Shown here: in pieces, positions 1 through 5,089 of the stretch
Layout: each line of letters opens with the position of its first letter
Numbering within the stretch: the first letter of the stretch is position 1
Origin: DATKSG01 sp035531775
GTDB taxonomy: Bacteria > Actinomycetota > Acidimicrobiia > Acidimicrobiales > UBA8190
Assembly (NCBI GenBank): GCA_035531775.1
Contig: DATKSG010000095.1
Coordinates: forward strand, 1-9,136
Reading direction: 5' to 3'
DNA length: 9,136 nt
Notes under the pieces: model-generated
What the model was told of the DNA's origin: nothing
Database searches by the model: none
What the model saw: the letters and a program-made list of their open reading frames with translations, nothing else
Position numbers and translations under genes: made by a program

Positions 1-1569
1 CACGCCCGAGACCCTACTCATGGTGCCCTTGCCCATGAGTAGGGGACCACTGTTCAACTTGGCTGCCACTGCAGCACGAGCCTGCTCCCATTCGGTATAG
101 CCATGTAAGGTGAGCGAGTTCTCCCCCTCCACCCATACCCGCGCCAGGGCGCCCACTACGCCGGCGCTCTCGACGCCACAGGTGGAGGCCGAGCGCAGCA
201 GGAACTCCCAGTCCTCGAGTACCGGCAGCGTCTCGTCCCACTCGTGACCCAGGTCGACTACGAACGACCGTGGCACGGCGTAGCCGTTGTTCGGGGTGCG
301 GTTGTCGTGGAGATGCTCGAGCAGGTCGAACTTCAGCGGGTACTCGCGTCGCGGCTTGCTCACGACATCGTAGCCACCCTCGTCGCCGGACCACCCGCCG
401 GGTCGGTGCACCAGGTCCTGGCGGGCCACGCCGATGTGCAGCACATGGCCCGGCGCCCGCTCCGCAGTGTCGCGCAAGGACTCCACCCAGTGGGCGAAGG
501 CCATGTCGTCGTCGTCCAAGGCGACCAGATAGCGCCCTCGTGCCTGGCGGGCACCGACGTTGAGCGGGCGGGATCTCCCCCCGCCGGTGACCGGGACGAG
601 CCGTACGCGCCGTGAGAACGAGCCATGGAACTCTGACACCATGCGGTCGATCTCGGCGTAGCGAGCTGGGGGGAGGTCGTGGCCGAGCACCAGCACCTCG
701 AAGTCGTCGCAGGTCTGGGCGGCGAGCGACAGCAGCGTCTCCACCAGGGTGGTCGGTCGACGGCCCTGGGTGCGCACCAGCACCGACAGGAACGGAGTGT
801 CCTCCTCGGGCCCCGACGCCGGCTCGGCCGCCATCGCCGCCCGGCGCGGCACATAGGCGCGGACGAACTGGTTGGTGAGCGCGCCTGGCGCCGCCGCCCG
901 CCGCACCCCGTCGAGCAGGGCGCCGAGGGGGGTCTCGCGCTGCAGGGCCACGGCATCGGCCGGGAAGTGCTGGTCGCTGAAGGTGAGCTCGAAGTCGTTG
1001 GCGTCGACTTCGACCCAGCCAGCCTGGGTCAGGGTCTCGTCCAGTCGCCTCGGGGAGAAGAAGCGGACGTGGGTGGCGTCGAGCAGTCCGGTCGGGGTGA
1101 CGTCCCACCGGCCGAGGAGCAGTTTCACGGCCAGGTCGACATGAGAGACGTTCGGGATGCTCACCACCAGGGGCACCCCGCCTAGGTCGTGGGCGAAGTG
1201 GCACAAGCAGCGCAGCACCTCGTCGGCGTTCGGAAGGTGCTCCACCGTGTCGAGCATGGTGATGGCCGCCACCGGCCGACCGGCGAGCACCTGAGCCAAC
1301 TCGCGCACCAGCGCCTCGGGTTCGCACAGGTCGCCGACGACCGCCTCCATGTCCCGGTCGTTTAGCGCCTTCACCCCGCCGGGGTCGAGGTCGACGCCGA
1401 GGTAGCCGATCCCGAGATCGCGCACCGGCTCGGCGATGGCCCCGTAGCCACATCCCAGGTCGAGGAGGACCTCGCCACCGCGCGCCCGGTGGCGCTCGAC
1501 GAGGGCCATGGCGTGGGCATAGGGAGTGTTCGGCCCGTATTGGAATTCGTAAGTCCCTTGCATGTCCAT
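1..1569 (-). CDS. Methyltransferase-glycosyltransferase family 2 fusion protein (C-terminus off the left edge)
   Basis: Probably a two-domain enzyme that methylates and extends a surface glycan in the cytoplasm. The open frame runs from ATG at 1569 to the window edge without a stop, giving 523 visible residues. Residues about 30-240 are a class I SAM-dependent methyltransferase: motif I DLGCGYG (37-43), YLGVDLD (56-62) with the acidic SAM-ribose residue, MLDTVEHLP (105-113), SIPN (137-140) and HVRFF (167-171). From about residue 258 a GT-A fold family 2 glycosyltransferase starts (TPFLSVLVRTQ), with GGGRSRPLNVGAR (329-341), an acidic metal/nucleotide-sugar cluster DDDD (352-355) and an acceptor-side motif LEDWEFLLR (451-459). 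Neither domain has a signal peptide or an obvious membrane segment. It follows the upstream glycosyltransferase gene by 21 bases, so co-transcription is likely. The start at 1569 has GGAA 8 bases upstream; ATG 1563 is an in-frame alternative. The sugar donor, acceptor and methylated group cannot be told from sequence. Confidence 0.9.
   Translation of the reverse strand, partial: MDMQGTYEFQYGPNTPYAHAMALVERHRARGGEVLLDLGCGYGAIAEPVRDLGIGYLGVDLDPGGVKALNDRDMEAVVGDLCEPEALVRELAQVLAGRPVAAITMLDTVEHLPNADEVLRCLCHFAHDLGGVPLVVSIPNVSHVDLAVKLLLGRWDVTPTGLLDATHVRFFSPRRLDETLTQAGWVEVDANDFELTFSDQHFPADAVALQRETPLGALLDGVRRAAAPGALTNQFVRAYVPRRAAMAAEPASGPEEDTPFLSVLVRTQGRRPTTLVETLLSLAAQTCDDFEVLVLGHDLPPARYAEIDRMVSEFHGSFSRRVRLVPVTGGGRSRPLNVGARQARGRYLVALDDDDMAFAHWVESLRDTAERAPGHVLHIGVARQDLVHRPGGWSGDEGGYDVVSKPRREYPLKFDLLEHLHDNRTPNNGYAVPRSFVVDLGHEWDETLPVLEDWEFLLRSASTCGVESAGVVGALARVWVEGENSLTLHGYTEWEQARAAVAAKLNSGPLLMGKGTMSRVSGV
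12..44. repeat. Perfect 12-bp inverted repeat inside the fusion gene
   Basis: CCCTACTCATGG (12-23) is exactly complementary to CCATGAGTAGGG (33-44), with a 9-base loop. It lies inside the open coding frame of the methyltransferase-glycosyltransferase gene, so the minus-strand mRNA can form a strong hairpin near what is probably the 3' part of that gene. There is no T-run after it on the visible side. It may be chance protein-coding sequence, a pause or processing site, or part of a dispersed repeat. Confidence 0.75.
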
Positions 1570-1590
1570 GGCTTCGTTTCCAATATCAGG

Positions 1591-2496
1591 TCAGTGGGCG
1601 TAGGAGAAGCGGTGCACGGCGTACTCGCCGTCGACGAATTGGGCGACTCGGCCCTCGGGGTCGAGTGGTTCGGGCAGACCCATGGCGCGCTGGCGTTGGC
1701 GCAGCATGGTGGCAACGTCACGGTGACGCTCGTCGGGGGACTCTTCGAGCCGCCGGAGGTTGCGCTCGGCGATGTCGGGGCGGGAGTACCGCCACGCCAG
1801 GAGCACCGAGGCCTCGGCTGAGAAGCGGATCTCGGCGTCCCCGGCGTCTACGAAGCCCTCGGCGGTGAGCCGCTTGTCGTGGAAGACCCGGGCCGCCGGG
1901 CGATGGACTACGCGCCAGCCGGCTAGGCGGGTCCGCCAGGAGAAGTCGACGTCGTCGCAATAGAGAAAGAAGAGGTCAGGGTCGAACCCGCCGGTGGCGG
2001 CGATGACCTCGGCTCGGGCCACGAAGCACGATCCCGATGCCCAGCTCGTGTCTCCCGTGGCTGGGTCGTGTGCTTTGGGGTGCTCCAGAGGGAGCTGGCG
2101 CGCCTCGACCACGCCTACGGTGGGGTCGGCCAAGGGTGCGAGCAGCTCGGCGACGAGCCGGGGCGAGGCGTAGGTATCGGGGTTGCACACGAGGACCAGG
2201 TCCTCGACAAGGTCCTCGAACAGGCGGTTGTGGCCACCGGCCGAGCCGAGGTTGGCCCCGTAGTGCCTGTAACCAACAGTGTCGAAGGGGACGCCGAGCA
2301 GCCACTCGTCGAGCGTCTCGGGGTGGGTGAGCACCGGCGTGGCCGAGGAGTCGCCAATGGCCAGGGAAGCCTGCCCGACGAGCCCCTCGGCCCGAGCCAG
2401 CGCCGAAGCTGTGGATATGGCGGTCAGGAACCGGCCGAGGCTCGCCTGGCTGTTCTGGTACAGGACGGTCTGGACCCGAAGCGATGGGGGGCTCAC
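1591..2496 (-). CDS. Glycosyltransferase family 2 (rhamnosyltransferase-like)
   Basis: Transfers a sugar from a nucleotide-sugar donor to a growing surface glycan, probably at the cytoplasmic face of the membrane. The 301-residue protein is the normal length for a single-domain GT2 enzyme. The first strand is seen at VQTVLYQN (8-15); GSAGGHNR (84-91) is the glycine-rich donor-site segment; NPDTY (105-109) replaces the DXD motif as in many rhamnosyltransferase-like members; GGFDPDLF (169-176) and CDDVDFSWR (180-188) form the acceptor/catalytic-base region, followed by GWRVVHRP. No signal peptide or membrane helix is visible. The start is GTG at 2496, the only start codon between the in-frame TAA at 2503-2505 and the first GT strand. 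It lies 21 bases after the sigma gene stop and 21 bases before the fusion gene, so it is the middle gene of a probable operon. The family is clear; the sugar specificity is not. Confidence 0.93.
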   Translation of the reverse strand: MSPPSLRVQTVLYQNSQASLGRFLTAISTASALARAEGLVGQASLAIGDSSATPVLTHPETLDEWLLGVPFDTVGYRHYGANLGSAGGHNRLFEDLVEDLVLVCNPDTYASPRLVAELLAPLADPTVGVVEARQLPLEHPKAHDPATGDTSWASGSCFVARAEVIAATGGFDPDLFFLYCDDVDFSWRTRLAGWRVVHRPAARVFHDKRLTAEGFVDAGDAEIRFSAEASVLLAWRYSRPDIAERNLRRLEESPDERHRDVATMLRQRQRAMGLPEPLDPEGRVAQFVDGEYAVHRFSYAH

Positions 2497-2498
2497 GG

Positions 2499-2504
2499 CT
2501 CCTT
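2499..2504 (-). promoter_or_regulatory. Ribosome binding site of the middle glycosyltransferase gene, unusually close to the start
   Basis: AAGGAG is read on the minus strand just before the GTG at 2496 with only 2 bases between them, which is shorter than usual. It overlaps the in-frame TAA at 2503-2505. No other start codon is available before the first conserved strand, so the GTG is kept. Translational coupling with the sigma gene that ends 21 bases upstream could help. Confidence 0.5.
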
Positions 2505-2517
2505 AAGCTACCGACGC

Positions 2518-4713
2518 TCAGGTCGGCGCGGCCACCACGGCGCCCGTCGAGTCTCCCGAGCTCGACTCCGCCGCGCCAGGGCCGGCCGTGCAAGAGCCAC
2601 CCGTGGACGAAGCCGTGCTCGAACCGGCGCCCGAAGCATCATTTCCGGTAGGCGGCGAGGTGGCCGCGCCGGCACCGGTGGACCCGGTGTTTGATTGTCC
2701 CGGCATCGCCACCGCAGACGGGCAGGGTGGCATCGGGGGCGCCGGAAATAGGTTGGAAATGGACCCGAAGAACGCGATCAGGAGCACGGCCGTTTCGCTG
2801 GTGCCGTCGGCGCTCGGTTGGGCGATCACCTCGGCCACCAAGGGGACGGGAGCCAACTGGTCGTCGGGCTGGCCACCGGGTCCGCTCAGCCATACGCCGG
2901 TTCCCTGGTAGAGGGTGAAGGGTTCTTGTGGCGAGGCCGAACCCCCCACCATCGCCGCCATTACGTGGAGCGTGGGCAACGGCGAGGTGCCCTGGGGGTC
3001 CTGGCCGCCGTACACGAGGTTCGCCACCAGACCCGGGGAGCTCGAGCCTGCGAGGCAGGCGGCGATCCAGCTGTTCACCGCACCGGTGGATTGCCCGTCG
3101 ATCGCCGATCCCGTTCGGCCCTCCTCAAAGGAGGATGCGCCATTGGACAGGGTTATCGGGTCCGTCGCAAAGGCGCCGGCGTCGTTGACGCCGAGTGGTT
3201 GCGTGGCAAAGGTGGGCACAGAAGGCCAGGACTGCGGGAACGAATCCGTCCAGGGGCAGTCGGGAGCCGTCGTCGGCGCTGGCGTGGCGGTGGGGTTCTG
3301 GGATTGTCCGTCCCCCGGGCTTGCAGTGGTGCTCGACGTGGATGCAGCCGCTCCGTCGGACCCGGATGGCGGCACCGCCGGCGTCGACGGGTCGGGTGCC
3401 GCCGCCACGGTCGAAGGGGCAGTCTGAGCTTGCGGTGCGTCTGCAGCGCTCGAGCCGGACTGGGCTGGGACCGTGGCGGTCGTGCTCGGAGCCGGATGAG
3501 GCGCAGCTGCCGCTTCCCCTACCCAGCCCCACAGGCCGGGTTCGACCAGGGTCGCCGACATGCCGGGGGCAAAGGAGGATGTCGACACGTTGCCCGCACC
3601 CGTCCCCGCTGCGGTGGCACCTGTCTTCGGGAGGTTCGATGCGTTGGTCGACGGTGCGTTGGTCGACGGTGCGTTGGTCGGTTGGGCGTAGGACACCAAG
3701 GCACCGCTCGAGGTGGACGGTGGCGTGGCCGTGACGCCGGGTGTCGGCTGGGCCACCAGGGGCAGGGCTGTCGTTACCGGCATCACGGCGGCTGCCCCGG
3801 CTGCAAGCGTGGCCAGGGCAGCACCGGCCATGGGCAATGCGCTCCGACCCACCTCGGCCCCGGCCCCGAGCAAGCTCTGGGTGACGGGATTCGTGGCTGC
3901 CTGGGCCAGAGTCTGGGCGATGGGTGTGGTTGTAAGGGAAGAGAGGGAAAGGACCGGGGTCGACGGGTCCATCACGACGTCTGCAGCCAGGACGGTTCGC
4001 AGTGGCGCCAGGATCTGGCCGTGTTGGATGACCTGCGCGGCGTGGGCGGGGCGAGCCCCGATCGGGACTCGCCGCGACGAGAGCCATCGTGAGAGCAGCG
4101 ACTGTTCAGTAGCCAGCCGGAGCGGAATGGCGAAAGCGCCTAGTGTGGCACTGACATCACGCAAGGCGCGCGCCAACGAGGTCCGCGCCCGGTGCACGCG
4201 GGCACGGGCATTCTCTTCGGTGACCGCCATCGTCGCGGCCACCTCTGCGTAGGGCTTTTCCTCGACCTCGCGCAGGACGAAGGCCACTCGGTAGGACTCG
4301 GGGAGCGAAGCGATTGCCTCGTTGATGATGCGGTGCAGATCGGCGTCGCTCTCGTCCTCTCCGGCTGGTGACACCTCTTCACGCCAGGCGGCCAAGCGGT
4401 CGCGCATGCGGAGCTCGCTCGAGCGACGCCCTGCTGCATCGGCGCAGGCATTGGCCAGGATCCGGTTTAGCCACGCACTGAGGTTGAACTCGCCCCCAAA
4501 GCGGTCGAGGGCCAGAAATGCGCGCAGCAGAGCGTCCTGTACGGCGTCCTCGGCATCACCACCGGTGCCAAGGCGTCGACGGGCTTTGGCAAGGAGGGCA
4601 GGGTAATGGACCCGAACGATGCGCCCGAAGGCTGCTTCATCGCCGGCCTGAAAGGCGGCGACAAGAGTACGGTCGTCGTCATAGGCGTCAAGTGCCTCGG
4701 GCTGAATGGCCAT
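2518..4713 (-). CDS. ECF-type RNA polymerase sigma factor with hydrophobic segment and long C-terminal extension
   Basis: Probably directs RNA polymerase to a set of promoters while tied to the membrane. Counting from ATG 4713 (731 residues), region 2 spans about 20-96 (AFGRIVRVHYPALL, DAEDAVQDALLRAF, NLSAWLNRILANACADAAGRR in part) and region 4 about 125-185 (SLPESYRVAFVLREVEEKPY, then the helix-turn-helix around AEVAATMAVTEENARARVHR). Ordinary ECF factors end near here at about 200 residues. This one adds some 540: a hydrophobic stretch free of charge (about 292-321), a Thr/Ser/Pro/Ala-rich linker (about 322-485) with NAPST repeats, a more ordered domain (about 486-664) with Cys486, 553 and 664, and a Ser/Gly/Thr tail with Cys708. 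An internal LPKTG lies at 361-365. If the hydrophobic stretch spans the membrane, everything after it is outside. GTG 4740 would add 9 residues but has no ribosome site; ATG 4713 has GGGAG 14 bases upstream. It is the first gene of the probable operon and lacks a neighbouring anti-sigma gene in the window. Confidence 0.9.
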   Translation of the reverse strand: MAIQPEALDAYDDDRTLVAAFQAGDEAAFGRIVRVHYPALLAKARRRLGTGGDAEDAVQDALLRAFLALDRFGGEFNLSAWLNRILANACADAAGRRSSELRMRDRLAAWREEVSPAGEDESDADLHRIINEAIASLPESYRVAFVLREVEEKPYAEVAATMAVTEENARARVHRARTSLARALRDVSATLGAFAIPLRLATEQSLLSRWLSSRRVPIGARPAHAAQVIQHGQILAPLRTVLAADVVMDPSTPVLSLSSLTTTPIAQTLAQAATNPVTQSLLGAGAEVGRSALPMAGAALATLAAGAAAVMPVTTALPLVAQPTPGVTATPPSTSSGALVSYAQPTNAPSTNAPSTNASNLPKTGATAAGTGAGNVSTSSFAPGMSATLVEPGLWGWVGEAAAAPHPAPSTTATVPAQSGSSAADAPQAQTAPSTVAAAPDPSTPAVPPSGSDGAAASTSSTTASPGDGQSQNPTATPAPTTAPDCPWTDSFPQSWPSVPTFATQPLGVNDAGAFATDPITLSNGASSFEEGRTGSAIDGQSTGAVNSWIAACLAGSSSPGLVANLVYGGQDPQGTSPLPTLHVMAAMVGGSASPQEPFTLYQGTGVWLSGPGGQPDDQLAPVPLVAEVIAQPSADGTSETAVLLIAFFGSISNLFPAPPMPPCPSAVAMPGQSNTGSTGAGAATSPPTGNDASGAGSSTASSTGGSCTAGPGAAESSSGDSTGAVVAAPT
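3641..3680. repeat. 15-bp tandem repeat (about 2.7 copies) encoding NAPST
   Basis: The unit GCGTTGGTCGACGGT is repeated at 3641-3655 and 3656-3670, with a partial third copy from 3671. Read on the minus strand it encodes Asn-Ala-Pro-Ser-Thr repeats in the linker just after the hydrophobic stretch of the sigma factor. The copies are identical at DNA level, which points to recent slippage. Copy number may vary between strains, changing the linker length by 5 residues per unit. Confidence 0.8.
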
Positions 4714-4867
4714 CTCTACCGGAGCTGCTCCCTCTCGCACTCGAATCGACCCGCAGCCGATTTATCAGCGGGTCCGAACCGCCCTTCGAGGGTCAGTTGC
4801 CACGTTAACAGCCGCTCCCACGCGATGCAGAGATTGGGATGGGTCAGTTTCGGGCCGGGCTCAATAA

Positions 4868-4893
4868 TTGGTCTAATCACTCTCTGTGACCAA
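4868..4893. promoter_or_regulatory. Inverted repeat, possible operator
   Basis: TTGGTC (4868-4873) and GACCAA (4888-4893) are perfect 6-base inverted half-sites separated by 14 bases. Inside them TCAC (4877-4880) and GTGA (4886-4889) form a second, slightly offset pair. The site sits in the A/T-richer part of the divergent spacer, about 150 bases before the sigma gene start and about 195 before the surface protein start, where a regulator could act on both. No family-specific operator consensus was recognised. Confidence 0.4.
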
Positions 4894-5015
4894 CTTTCCG
4901 CGACCATAGGCTCGCAACGGAACCTGCCCCCGGAGTGCGTGCATCGTGGTTTCGGGTGCGTTACTGTCACAGCCGCATGTCATTGGGAGTTATACCCAAG
5001 TAGTGGGCGAACTAG

Positions 5016-5042
5016 CCCTCAGCATCCGCCCGGAGCTGAGGG
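5016..5042 (+). promoter_or_regulatory. 5' leader stem-loop upstream of the surface protein gene
   Basis: CCCTCAGC (5016-5023) pairs perfectly with GCTGAGGG (5035-5042). The 11-base loop can fold further, TCC with GGA, leaving one bulged A. The hairpin ends 30 bases before the ribosome binding site, so it does not hide it. It may stabilise a highly expressed mRNA or serve as a regulatory leader. Two weaker hairpins precede it: TTGGG/CCCAA (4983-4999) and GGGC/GCCC (5005-5018); the latter shares bases 5016-5018 with this stem and so cannot form at the same time. No known riboswitch class was recognised. Confidence 0.5.
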
Positions 5043-5072
5043 GACGCCTACCAGTCCCGAACAGAAACCACG

Positions 5073-5078
5073 AAGGAG
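5073..5078 (+). promoter_or_regulatory. Ribosome binding site that sets the start of the surface protein
   Basis: AAGGAG lies 11 bases before GTG 5090. The frame is open further upstream to an ATG at 4946, but that would add 48 residues ahead of a signal peptide and would translate through the leader hairpin. The GTG start places a normal positively charged n-region directly before the hydrophobic core, so this site decides the start. Confidence 0.75.
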
Positions 5079-5089
5079 ACCGACCAACC

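Larger units (their letters stand above)
4714..5089. promoter_or_regulatory. Divergent intergenic region between the sigma operon and the surface protein gene
   Basis: This stretch of about 375 bases has no convincing gene. It must carry the promoters of both transcription units. It is locally richer in A/T around 4860-4900 than its surroundings. It contains an inverted repeat (4868-4893), a leader hairpin (5016-5042) and a good ribosome site (5073-5078). A 9-base direct repeat GGGTCAGTT occurs at 4790-4798 and 4841-4849. On the minus strand TTGGTC...AATTAT with an 18-base spacer (4862-4893 region) is only a weak housekeeping-like promoter match. I could not identify a confident -35/-10 pair for either direction. 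Confidence 0.6.

Noticed and set aside
14..1453. Long minus-strand open frame of 479 codons in another phase
   Set aside because: Its translation is Arg/Pro-rich without motifs, while the overlapping phase through 1569 shows clear methyltransferase and GT2 motifs. It is a high-GC shadow.
1570..2517. Stop-codon readthrough joining the three same-phase minus-strand genes
   Set aside because: All three genes share a phase, but the first gap also has an in-frame TAA (2503-2505) after the TGA, and each gene has its own start, so ordinary separate translation is simpler.
2818..4092. Plus-strand open frame of 424 codons opposite the sigma factor gene
   Set aside because: Arg/Gly-rich composition without recognisable domain, fully antisense to the better-supported sigma factor gene.
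4919..4962. GGAACC (4919-4924) as an ECF-type -35 element of the surface protein promoter
   Set aside because: No CGTC/CGTT-like -10 element occurs at the usual 16-17 base spacing; the nearest candidates are at 13, 20 or 34 bases.
4946..5089. ATG 4946 as start of the surface protein
   Set aside because: It would put 48 residues before the signal peptide and translate across the leader hairpin; the ribosome site before GTG 5090 fits better.
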